A program made the translations under genes and the position numbers. From positions 62,001-126,000 of the forward strand of contig NZ_BNCM01000004.1 of assembly GCF_014656475.1 (NCBI RefSeq): a DNA stretch of 64,000 nt. Direction: 5' to 3'. Every line of letters starts with the position of its first letter. The stretch's first letter is position 1. Below are positions 41,991 through 49,808 of this stretch, piece by piece. The notes beneath the pieces were generated by a model. The model was not told the DNA's origin. It saw only the letters and a program-made list of their open reading frames with translations, and did not search any database. This stretch comes from Sinomonas cellulolyticus (GTDB lineage: Bacteria; Actinomycetota; Actinomycetes; Actinomycetales; Micrococcaceae).

Positions 41991-43159
41991 CGCCCGGCAC
42001 CGGCGTCGCAACAGGGGCTACACGAACCTCCTCGCCGACGCGTCTCGTCGAATTCCTTCTGGGGATCTTCGTTCTCTACAAGGCCGGTGACTTCCCCGGC
42101 TGGCCGTTCTCTCTCACGGTCAGCGAGCTGGCTGCCGCGCTGCTGGTTGCTTTCGCGCTGCTCCGGACCCCGCAGTTGCGCCCGGTTCCCGGCCGGGCCT
42201 ACTACGTCCCGGTGCTTCTCTTCGCAGTCTGGGTCGGCATTGTCATTCTCGTGACCGGTACGTTCTCGGTGACGAGAGTCGGGCACCTGGCGCTGTGGGC
42301 CCTCCTAGGGGCGGTCATCATCTTCGGGCGAGTCCACACGCCGTCATTGGCCCGCGGAATGGGCGTCGGCATTGTCATCGGGACCGTCTACGGAGTCGTA
42401 CGTCTCGGGTCGAGTTCCTATGCGGGCCGCATGACAGGCCTGTTCGGTGACCCGAACACGGGCGGTATGATCCTGGTTGCGTCCGCCGCGATGTGCATCG
42501 CACTCCTCGAGCGTCGGTCCTCCCGCATTGTGGTTGGGGGTGTCGCCTTCTTCGGCATTTACATGACGCAGTCGCGGACGACGCTGTTCGCGGCCGCGAT
42601 GGTCCTGCTCTGGGTCCTCCTGGGTCGGTGGCTGCATGCCTGGTTTGCGGTTGCCGCGATGACCGTGGTCGTCACCGCGGTGCCAATCCTGGGTGCGATG
42701 CCTTGGGCGAGCCGGTTCTTCGAGGGCAGGGAAGGCAGCGACATACTCCGCACCAAGATCCTCGCCGCCGAGGATGCCAAAGTGGCAGCCAGCCCTTGGC
42801 TCGGGCATGGCCCCGGACAGGGTACCGTCTACGTCCCCGAGGGCCGGAAGAACTTCTTCTTTCACAACAGTTACTTGTCGGGAGTTGCCGAGTTCGGCTG
42901 GATCGGTGTCGGCCTCGTGCTGCTTCTCGCCGCGGTCGTCGTTATTTTCGCCATCCGGAAGAGACGGGGAAATCGGAGCATCTGGGTCGAGGGAGCGGTC
43001 CTTGCTCTGCTCATCTGCTCGCAACAGTTGGGCGAAGTGCTCTTTGCGCTCCCGATGACCATGGCGCTCGGACTGCTCGTGAGAGCGTCGTCACCGCCGC
43101 CCTCACGTGTAGTCGACCAGGGCCCATCAGTGCGCGTGGCGGGGAGGGCGCGGCCATGA
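41987..43159 (+). CDS. O-antigen ligase/polymerase-like membrane protein
   Basis: A 390-residue protein with about ten TM helices and a large periplasmic-side loop containing SRFFEGREGSD, SPWLGHGPGQGTVYVP and FFFHNSYLSGVAEFGWIGVG. The H-N-x-Y-L-x-x-x-x-E-x-G pattern is typical of the Wzy_C/O-antigen ligase superfamily (PF04932). In a Gram-positive locus it would polymerise repeat units outside the membrane. GTG 41987 overlaps the previous stop. Codon use is less extreme in GC than in the NeuB gene. Confidence 0.87.
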   Translation: MTPGTGVATGATRTSSPTRLVEFLLGIFVLYKAGDFPGWPFSLTVSELAAALLVAFALLRTPQLRPVPGRAYYVPVLLFAVWVGIVILVTGTFSVTRVGHLALWALLGAVIIFGRVHTPSLARGMGVGIVIGTVYGVVRLGSSSYAGRMTGLFGDPNTGGMILVASAAMCIALLERRSSRIVVGGVAFFGIYMTQSRTTLFAAAMVLLWVLLGRWLHAWFAVAAMTVVVTAVPILGAMPWASRFFEGREGSDILRTKILAAEDAKVAASPWLGHGPGQGTVYVPEGRKNFFFHNSYLSGVAEFGWIGVGLVLLLAAVVVIFAIRKRRGNRSIWVEGAVLALLICSQQLGEVLFALPMTMALGLLVRASSPPPSRVVDQGPSVRVAGRARP

Positions 43160-44382
43160 CTGCTGAGCGAAGCGTGCACGCCGTGCCCAGCCTGTCGAAG
43201 TTCCTCTTCCTGCAGCGCACCCGATGGGTCATTGTTGCGCTGAATGTGGTGATCCTCGGAGTCATTGCAGCGATGACGGCTATGTCCCGTCAGGGCTTCA
43301 CGGGATCCGACGGGCAAATCTATATGACCGCTGCCCAGCGACTTTTGCACGGCGAGAGCGTCTATGGCTTTTCCACCTCGGACACCGGATTCGGGTTTAC
43401 CTACCCCCCGTTCGCTGCTCTGGTATTCACAACGTTCGCGTGGTTCCCGGCCGCCGTGCCACTGCTCCAGGGAGCCTGTGTACTGTCCGTGTATGCCGTC
43501 GTTCTCCTCACCGTCAGGCGTCTCGGCGCGCCGTCCGAGTCAGCGCTCTGGCTGGCCCTTCTTGTCGCGCCCCTCGCGCTCCTCTGGTATCCCGTCCAAC
43601 GCTCGTACGGCTCGGGGCAGGTAGATCTCCTTCTGGCCGTGCTAATCGTCTTCGATGCGCTCGGGGCACGCTCGCGATGGCGAGGAATTGCCATCGGGGT
43701 GGCAGCCGCCATCAAGCTGACTCCCGCGGGTTTCATCCTGCTGTTCCTCGTGCGGAAGGACATCCCGTCTGTCCTCAGGATCATGGCTTCAGCGGCAGCA
43801 ACCACTGCCCTCGGGTGGATAGTGGCACCGAGTGACTCCTTCGTCTACTGGACCAAGCTCCTGTGGGACACCGATCGCGTGGGCGCTCAGACGGCTGCGC
43901 TCAATCAAAGCCTCGCGGGTCTCATCTCACGCCTTGCTGCCTCCTCAACCGGACATCTCGAGGGCTTGGCGTGGATCGTCTGGCTGTGCGCCTGTGCGAT
44001 TGTCGTGGCGTTCGGGGTGCGGGCCATGCGCGTGCTGGATCATGGACGGGTGGAAGAGGTCGGGCCCTTTGCTCTCAATGCGCTCGTGGTACTGCTCATC
44101 TCGCCGATTTCATGGCTCCACCACTGGGTGCTTGCTGTGGTTCCAGTGCTCTTCCTCGTGGCCCGCGGATGGCTGATCAAGGGATGGGACCTGATGTTGC
44201 TCGCGGCTGCCGGCGTCGTCGTGCTCGCGGTGCCGCCGTGGTGGTTCCTTGGTTCATATCTGGAGAGGGGCGGATGGTCAGTGGCCGAGACTCTAGTCGG
44301 ATCCTGCGCTGTCTTATGGGCAGTTGCGGTGGTGTTTCTTTCAGCACGACGGCGTCGCCCGTCGGGAGTTGAAGCGGCATGA
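43156..44382 (+). CDS. GT87-family membrane mannosyltransferase-like protein
   Basis: A 408-residue GT-C protein with about ten TM helices. It has a first-loop acidic segment GSDGQIYMTAAQRLLHGES, TYPPFAALVF and YGSGQVDLLLAVLIVFDA, and then AAAIKLTPAGFILLFLV and ISPISWLHHWVLAVVPV. This pattern matches polyprenol-phosphate-mannose-dependent alpha-mannosyltransferases (GT87, PF09594), which add mannose on the outer face. Its donor would be a polyprenyl-phosphate sugar. ATG 43156 overlaps the previous stop (ATGA). Confidence 0.88.
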   Translation: MTAERSVHAVPSLSKFLFLQRTRWVIVALNVVILGVIAAMTAMSRQGFTGSDGQIYMTAAQRLLHGESVYGFSTSDTGFGFTYPPFAALVFTTFAWFPAAVPLLQGACVLSVYAVVLLTVRRLGAPSESALWLALLVAPLALLWYPVQRSYGSGQVDLLLAVLIVFDALGARSRWRGIAIGVAAAIKLTPAGFILLFLVRKDIPSVLRIMASAAATTALGWIVAPSDSFVYWTKLLWDTDRVGAQTAALNQSLAGLISRLAASSTGHLEGLAWIVWLCACAIVVAFGVRAMRVLDHGRVEEVGPFALNALVVLLISPISWLHHWVLAVVPVLFLVARGWLIKGWDLMLLAAAGVVVLAVPPWWFLGSYLERGGWSVAETLVGSCAVLWAVAVVFLSARRRRPSGVEAA

Positions 44383-45443
44383 GCCCGCAACCCATCTGCA
44401 TCGCCGCGAACAACGCCGAGATCGGCGGCGGTGAGGTGATGCTCCTTGCGATGGCCGAGGCGATGCGCTCCTTCAGCCTCGACGTCACCGTGGTCGGGCC
44501 CGAGAGGCCCAAGGGGATCCTCAGGGAGGCCGCCGAGCGTGGATTTCCCACCGCCGCAGTCGCCGGTCCGGACCGCATCTCCTACATGCGCTCGCTCCGG
44601 CGATGGCGCAAGGACAACCGCGATGGCCTCCTATGGTGCAACGGGCTTGTGCCAGCCGCAGCAACCGCGGGAGGCCGGAGGCGGGTCGTGCACCTCCACC
44701 AGTTGCCCGCTCCGCTCCAGCGTCCGGCGGTCCTCGCCGCGAAGCTCGGAGCCCTCGCCACGGTGGTCCCATCGGATTTCGTCGCCGCAAGGGTTCACGG
44801 GTCTGTGTCCCTGCAGAATTGGACGGCCCCCCTCGAGCGCATTCCTACGAATCGCGGGAGCGGCCCTGTCCGTCTGGGCTTCCTCGGACGCCCGTCCGAG
44901 GCGAAGGGAATTCACGTCCTCGCCGACGCGCTCGACCTGCTCCTGCGCGAAAAGCCGGGTGGGTACCGGCTCCGGATCGCCGGGGAGCCCAGATTCGTGG
45001 ACGCGCGCGAGAGGGCCTTCCTCGAGGGGCGCATGCGCAGACTGGGCAGCGCCGTTGAGCGACTTGGCTGGATGCCGCCGGACGAGTTCCTCGGGACAAT
45101 CGATCTCCTCGTCGTGCCTTCGGTGGCGCCCGAGTCGTTCGGACTGGCAGCCGCCGAGGCCATGTCCGCTCGGGTGCCCGTCGTGGTGACCGACGCCGGT
45201 GCTCTGCCTGAGGTCGTTGGGCCCAATCACCCGTGGATCGCCCGCGCCGGTGACAGCGCGGACCTCACCCGTGCCATTCGGGCGTGCGTCGCCGCCCTGC
45301 CCGCCGTGGACGCCGTCGACGCCGCCAACCGGCGATGGTCGGCGTCGTACTCGCCGGAGGCCGGTCGCTTGCGCCTGCGTGACCTGCTGGTCAGCTTGGG
45401 GATCGTCGCCGACCAGGTGCCGGATCTGAGGGGGTCAGCATGA
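44379..45443 (+). CDS. GT4-family glycosyltransferase
   Basis: A 354-residue GT-B enzyme. The N-terminus ICIAANNAEIGGGEVMLLAM has the acceptor-side glycine loop. The C-terminal half shows VRLGFLGRPSEAKGIHVLAD, ERLGWMPPDEFLGTIDLLVV and SVAPESFGLAAAEAMSARVP, with the E-x7-E donor motif intact. ATGA overlaps occur at both ends. Confidence 0.9.
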   Translation: MSPQPICIAANNAEIGGGEVMLLAMAEAMRSFSLDVTVVGPERPKGILREAAERGFPTAAVAGPDRISYMRSLRRWRKDNRDGLLWCNGLVPAAATAGGRRRVVHLHQLPAPLQRPAVLAAKLGALATVVPSDFVAARVHGSVSLQNWTAPLERIPTNRGSGPVRLGFLGRPSEAKGIHVLADALDLLLREKPGGYRLRIAGEPRFVDARERAFLEGRMRRLGSAVERLGWMPPDEFLGTIDLLVVPSVAPESFGLAAAEAMSARVPVVVTDAGALPEVVGPNHPWIARAGDSADLTRAIRACVAALPAVDAVDAANRRWSASYSPEAGRLRLRDLLVSLGIVADQVPDLRGSA

Positions 45444-46378
45444 GAACCCCCGCTGCCACGGTCGTTGTGCCGACGCACGCTGGTGCTCGCCGACTGCCAG
45501 TACTCTTCCAGGCCCTAGAGTCGCAGGACACGGACGACTTCGAGGTGGTCGTCGTGGTGGACGGCGATGCCGACGGAACGGCTGACGTTGTGGCACATTG
45601 GTCGGCCAGGCTTCCTGTACGTTCTGTCGTCTTCGCTGAGAACCAGGGTCGTTCCGCTGCGCTGAACGCGGGGGCGGCTTCTGCGCGCGGCAGAGTCCTC
45701 ATCCGTGCCGACGACGACCTTGAGCCGGCTCCGGGGTACGTGTCCGCGCATGTGCGCCAGCATGAGGAAGGAGAACACGGAGCAATCGGCCTCTACCTCA
45801 ACTCTCTCCCGGACACTCCCTATGCCAGAGCCTACGGAATGCGCGCCGACGCCCGCTTCCGCGAGCAGGCGCTCGCGGCGCCGCCGGATGGGCAGTGGCG
45901 CTACTGGGCTGGCAACGTCTCGGTGCTGCGCGAGGTGCATGAGCGGATCGGGGGCTACGACGCCCGCTTCCGCCGGTACGGGTGGGAGGACGTCGACTAC
46001 GGCTACCGTCTTCACCAGGCCGGGATTGCAGTTCGGATCGTTCCCGAGCTGAGCGCGGTCCACCACGTGGCAGCGACGACCACCACCATACGCGCACTGA
46101 GGGCCCTCCATTCGGGTGCCGCTCGGGAGACCTTCGTCGGCATCCACGGCGCAGAGGCACTGTCGGAACCGTCGAAAGGAACCGGAACCTGGGACCGGCT
46201 GGTGCGGGCGTCCGCGGCGCTCGTCTCCGAGCGGACCCTGAGTCTCTACGGTCCTGCCGTCGACCTCACCGGACGATTCCTCCCAGCCCGGGCGGCGGAG
46301 AAGCTCGTGGCCCTCGCTGTCGAGTCGGCTGGCCTGGCTGGCATCCGATATCCCGAACGAGCGCGGAGCAGGTTCTGA
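45440..46378 (+). CDS. GT2-family glycosyltransferase
   Basis: A 312-residue GT-A enzyme with TVVVPTHAGARRLPVLFQAL, VVVVDGDADGTAD, the metal site IRADDDLEPAPG and a galactosyltransferase-type second motif YWAGNVSVLREVHERIGG then GWEDVDYGYRLHQAG. The C-terminal 70 residues are helical. It overlaps the preceding gene by four bases and the next by one. Confidence 0.9.
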   Translation: MRTPAATVVVPTHAGARRLPVLFQALESQDTDDFEVVVVVDGDADGTADVVAHWSARLPVRSVVFAENQGRSAALNAGAASARGRVLIRADDDLEPAPGYVSAHVRQHEEGEHGAIGLYLNSLPDTPYARAYGMRADARFREQALAAPPDGQWRYWAGNVSVLREVHERIGGYDARFRRYGWEDVDYGYRLHQAGIAVRIVPELSAVHHVAATTTTIRALRALHSGAARETFVGIHGAEALSEPSKGTGTWDRLVRASAALVSERTLSLYGPAVDLTGRFLPARAAEKLVALAVESAGLAGIRYPERARSRF

Positions 46379-47505
46379 TGGGACAGAAGCCAGTGGTCGC
46401 CATTGCGCACGACTACCTGACCCAGCGAGGGGGAGCCGAGCGGGTAGTCCTCGCCATGCACCGTGCCTTCCCCGAGGCCACCATCTACACCACGCTCTAC
46501 GATCCGGACGGGACCTACCCCGAGTTCCGGGACGCTGAGATCGTCACCTCGCCCCTGAACAGGATCGCCGCGTTCCGCAGGGACCACAGGCTCGCCTTGC
46601 CGGTACTGGCCCCCGCATCCCAGTCGCTGAGGATCCCGGCCGACATCGTCGTCACGTCGACCAGCGGGTGGGCGCACGGCTTCAGGACCGACGGCGTGGT
46701 GTACGCATACTGCCATTCGCCTGCCCGGTGGCTCTACCTCACGGAGCAGTACCTGGGCGGCTCCTCCGCCCGGTCTGCCAAGGGCCTTTCACTCGCAGCG
46801 CTGCGCCCGTTCCTGAAGTGGTGGGACCAGCGTGCCGCGGCACGGCCGGAGACATACGTGGCCAACTCGACCGTGGTCCGCGAACGCATCCTGGCGGTCT
46901 ATGGTCGCGAGGCTGAGGTCTTCCACCCTCCCCACAGCGTCGACACGGAAGGGCCGCGGGACTCGATTCCCGGGCTCGAGGACTTCCTCAGCCCGGGAGG
47001 GCACTTCCTCACAGTCTCCCGGCTCTTGCCGTATAAGAACGTGGACCAGGCCATGGAGGCCTTCCGAGGACTCGACGAGCGGCTCCTCGTCATCGGCGCC
47101 GGGCCCATGGCCGCGGACCTCCGGGCTGCCATGCCGCCCAATGTGCGGCTCGCATCCCACCTCACGGACGCGCAGATGCGTTGGGCCTACTCCACGGCCG
47201 CCGCCGTGATTGCTCCTAGCTACGAGGACTTCGGGATCACTCCACTCGAGGGTGCCGCGTGGGGCAAGCCGACCATCGCCCTGCGCGCAGGGGGCTACCT
47301 CGACACGATCATCGAGGGTGAGACAGGCGTCTTCATCGAGGCGCCGACTGCCACCGCCATACGGGAAGCGGTACGAGGCTTCACCGTTGGCGACTGGGAT
47401 GCCCGGACCATCCGGCAGCATGCCGAAACCTTCTCGGAAGAACGCTTCCGCGACCGGCTTCGTGATGAGGTGTACGCCCTCGCCGGCACCGCGCCACGCC
47501 GGTAA
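46378..47505 (+). CDS. GT4-family glycosyltransferase (WbaZ/mannosyltransferase-like)
   Basis: A 375-residue GT-B enzyme with IAHDYLTQRGGAERVVLAM, YCHSPARWLYLTEQYLGG, ETYVANSTVVRERILAVYG, FLTVSRLLPYKNVDQAMEAF and IAPSYEDFGITPLEGAAWGK. YCHxPxRW and the S-E-DFGIxPxE donor motif are characteristic of GDP-mannose-using transferases. ATG 46378 overlaps the previous stop by one base. It is the last gene of the run of overlapping plus-strand genes. Confidence 0.9.
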   Translation: MGQKPVVAIAHDYLTQRGGAERVVLAMHRAFPEATIYTTLYDPDGTYPEFRDAEIVTSPLNRIAAFRRDHRLALPVLAPASQSLRIPADIVVTSTSGWAHGFRTDGVVYAYCHSPARWLYLTEQYLGGSSARSAKGLSLAALRPFLKWWDQRAAARPETYVANSTVVRERILAVYGREAEVFHPPHSVDTEGPRDSIPGLEDFLSPGGHFLTVSRLLPYKNVDQAMEAFRGLDERLLVIGAGPMAADLRAAMPPNVRLASHLTDAQMRWAYSTAAAVIAPSYEDFGITPLEGAAWGKPTIALRAGGYLDTIIEGETGVFIEAPTATAIREAVRGFTVGDWDARTIRQHAETFSEERFRDRLRDEVYALAGTAPRR

Positions 47506-47539
47506 TCCAGCCCAGAGGTGTGCCGAGCACCTGAGCCGC

Positions 47540-48463
47540 TTACCCGACGTCGTGCGCTGAGGAGCTCTCCCGCCGGTTCCGTCCACCCGCAGCGCGCAGT
47601 ACGTCCAGTGCCCGTGCCCAGACTTCCCTCGCGATGTCTGCGAAGCCCGGCTCGCGGTGAAGGCGCATGCGCAGATGGTCCCGATTCACCACGACAAGGG
47701 ACCGGAGCAGCTCGGCGCGCTCGGCCGCTCCCTGCGCCGCACGCCACCGGGCCCGGAACAGCTCCACCCGGGTGCCTCCGTGGGACATGACCTCCCAGAC
47801 ATCGTGCTCGGGGTGCGCCGCCCACTCATCGAGACGCCCCGTCGCCGCGGCGAAGCCCAAGTGGGCCCCCACCACACCGGCGAGCGCCTCGACCCTCTCC
47901 CACTGATCCGCGGTCAGCGCCGAGCGCAGGTGCGTGACGTCGTCGGCCCCCCGGTAGGGGTCGCGCGCGGCGTGCAGGGCGATCATGAGCGCGTGGTGTT
48001 CCCGGGACGGCACCCGGCACGGCCATCCTGCGATATCCGCCGTGGTCTGCTGCTCCCACAGCAGCTCGAAGAACTCCTCCGCCGGGACTCCGACGCCAGG
48101 GAAGGCACGGTGGACGTCGACGTAGCCCCATTGGTCGTGCCACAGGGTCATGGCGTGATGGAACACAGAGCCGGTGCGGAAGGTGGTCACCGTCCTCCAG
48201 CCGCGGGCGTGGAGCGCCTCAACAAGGGCGTCCACGTGCGCGGGTCGGACCAGCACGTCGACGTCGGTGCTCTCGCGGCCCGGGGCGTACAGGCCCGGGG
48301 CGGCCGAGTAGCCCTTGATGTGCAGAAGGTCCACCTCCACGCCAGTGGCGGCGGACTCAATGAGGGCGTGCGCGAGGCGGACGCGGTCTTCGAGCGGGAG
48401 GTCGACGAGGGGGAGGCCGTTCGCCACCCGTTCCCCGCTCGTGCTCTCCACGGCTCCTATCAT
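47540..48463 (-). CDS. Nucleotidyltransferase-fold protein (NTP_transf_5-like)
   Basis: A 307-residue protein. The core LLHIKGYSAAPGLYAPG, RESTDVDVLVRPAHVDALV and WGYVDVHRAFPGVG matches the uncharacterised nucleotidyltransferase family in which D-x-D binds metal. Such proteins often accompany surface-glycan or peptide-modification loci, but the substrate is unknown. ATG 48463 is the first plausible start; the frame is open upstream but compositionally odd. It is convergent with the last glycosyltransferase gene. Confidence 0.75.
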   Translation of the reverse strand: MIGAVESTSGERVANGLPLVDLPLEDRVRLAHALIESAATGVEVDLLHIKGYSAAPGLYAPGRESTDVDVLVRPAHVDALVEALHARGWRTVTTFRTGSVFHHAMTLWHDQWGYVDVHRAFPGVGVPAEEFFELLWEQQTTADIAGWPCRVPSREHHALMIALHAARDPYRGADDVTHLRSALTADQWERVEALAGVVGAHLGFAAATGRLDEWAAHPEHDVWEVMSHGGTRVELFRARWRAAQGAAERAELLRSLVVVNRDHLRMRLHREPGFADIAREVWARALDVLRAAGGRNRRESSSAHDVG

Positions 48464-48521
48464 TCTGGGTCCGCTCGCCTGACGCAAAGGCGGGGACGCT
48501 CTGCTCCGGCGAACCCCGTGC

Positions 48522-48884
48522 CTAAGGGTGCCCGTTGACGGTCGCGATGAGCACCGGCGTCCAGTCGCCGAAGGCGAGGACGGACTGTGTGGGCGCTGAC
48601 CCCTCGTCGGTGCGGGAGAGAGCCAGGGCCGGACCGGTGAAGAAGTGCTGAAGCCGGTGGTGGGCCTGGGAGGTGATGCGGATCCCCTGTCCGCCCGTAC
48701 CATCTGAGCCGCGCACCCCGCGCTCCCAGTCGATCATCGTGTATTCCGCAGAGGCGCCCCGGTCCACGGGGCGGGACAGGATCACGGTCCGCCCGTCGGG
48801 AGAGACCGCCCGGACGTTGAAAGGATGCGGGCCAGTGTCGTGGAACGTCACTTTGTCGCCGAGCAGCAAGTACCGGTACGTCAT
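48522..48884 (-). CDS. Hypothetical protein, 120 aa
   Basis: Not recognised. A beta-rich soluble protein starting MTYRYLLLGDKVTFHDTG, with FNVRAVSPDGRTVILSRPVD and QSVLAFGDWTPVLIATVNG. ATG 48884 is chosen because AGGAGG lies six bases upstream; a GTG at 48887 precedes it. It is not obviously part of the polysaccharide locus. The upstream 93 bases contain no other gene. Confidence 0.6.
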   Translation of the reverse strand: MTYRYLLLGDKVTFHDTGPHPFNVRAVSPDGRTVILSRPVDRGASAEYTMIDWERGVRGSDGTGGQGIRITSQAHHRLQHFFTGPALALSRTDEGSAPTQSVLAFGDWTPVLIATVNGHP

Positions 48885-48978
48885 CACGGGCCTCCTGTCC
48901 CCTGGATCCCGATATCCAGCCTAGGCCTGAGACCTCAGGCTGCTGCTGTTCCCGCCCAACTGAACCGACTATGACGCC

Positions 48979-49689
48979 TCACTTGCACTGCCCTGGGGGC
49001 ATCTTCAGTCCGCTGCTCTCCGCGGCCGCGCAGAGCTGCTCGCGCTGAGGCTCAGGGAGCTGGCCCCAGGCGGGCGTGGAGAGGGTGTTCTGCACTGCCA
49101 GCGAGGGCACGGGAGAGGGCTGTGAGGGTGCGGGAGCGGGTGCCTGGACCTCGGCCGGCTCAGGGGCCGGTGCCTGGGCGGCCTGGGGCGCCTGGGCGGG
49201 AGCGGCGGCCGCCGGTGCTACTTCAGGGGCAGGAGCGGCAGCGGCCGGTGGCGGAGGAGTGGCTGTCGGCTCGGGCGGCTGCGGCGCGGCAGCGATCTCT
49301 GCGGGGGCGGGCAGCGGTCTTGCCGGCCCCTGCGAGGGGACGGGAGGCACGACGGCGGGAGACGGGCCCGCGCTGCTGGCCGGCGGTAGCGTGCGCGCGG
49401 CGCGGGGGAGCGAGGCGGGCCCGTTCATGGATACGGCGAGCGAGACAGCAGAGGAGCCGAGCGCCATGAGGGCCAGGACGCCGGCCACGGCCAGCGGCGC
49501 CCTCGTCCGCCTCGTGCCAGCGATCACGGCGAGCGGCAGGGCGGCCAGAAGCACCAGCCCCGCCACGGCGGCCGCCGCGGGCGCAGCGAGGAACAGGACG
49601 AGCAGAAGCGTGGCGACGCACGCAATCCCGAGCCACGTCCAGGTTCTGGGAGGCGGCGCCGCTTCTATCTCGGTGAATGTCAGATCCAT
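48979..49689 (-). CDS. Membrane-anchored protein with Pro/Ala-rich extracytoplasmic region
   Basis: A 236-residue protein with two to three N-terminal TM helices (about 17-60 and 65-90). A long low-complexity tail of Pro, Ala, Gln and Glu (about 95-205) follows, with a short C-terminal module PEPQREQLCAAAESSGLKMP. The tail may span the cell wall. AGGAGAGAGAGG upstream supports ATG 49689. It may be an envelope linker; function unknown. Low-complexity tails mutate quickly, so length may differ among strains. Confidence 0.7.
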   Translation of the reverse strand: MDLTFTEIEAAPPPRTWTWLGIACVATLLLVLFLAAPAAAAVAGLVLLAALPLAVIAGTRRTRAPLAVAGVLALMALGSSAVSLAVSMNGPASLPRAARTLPPASSAGPSPAVVPPVPSQGPARPLPAPAEIAAAPQPPEPTATPPPPAAAAPAPEVAPAAAAPAQAPQAAQAPAPEPAEVQAPAPAPSQPSPVPSLAVQNTLSTPAWGQLPEPQREQLCAAAESSGLKMPPGQCK

Positions 49690-49808
49690 GGGAGCCTCTC
49701 TCTCCTGAGGGCCTCCACTTACCCACGGTAGGCACCCGCCACGCGGGGGCCAAGGCTGCGGGAAGCGGAAGTTCCGAGAATGTCGCAGGGGTCCGCTAGT
49801 GTCGCCCC

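Noticed and set aside
47516..47532. AGGTG-CACCT hairpin between the last GT and the nucleotidyltransferase gene
   Set aside because: A five-base stem without U-run is too weak to call a terminator.
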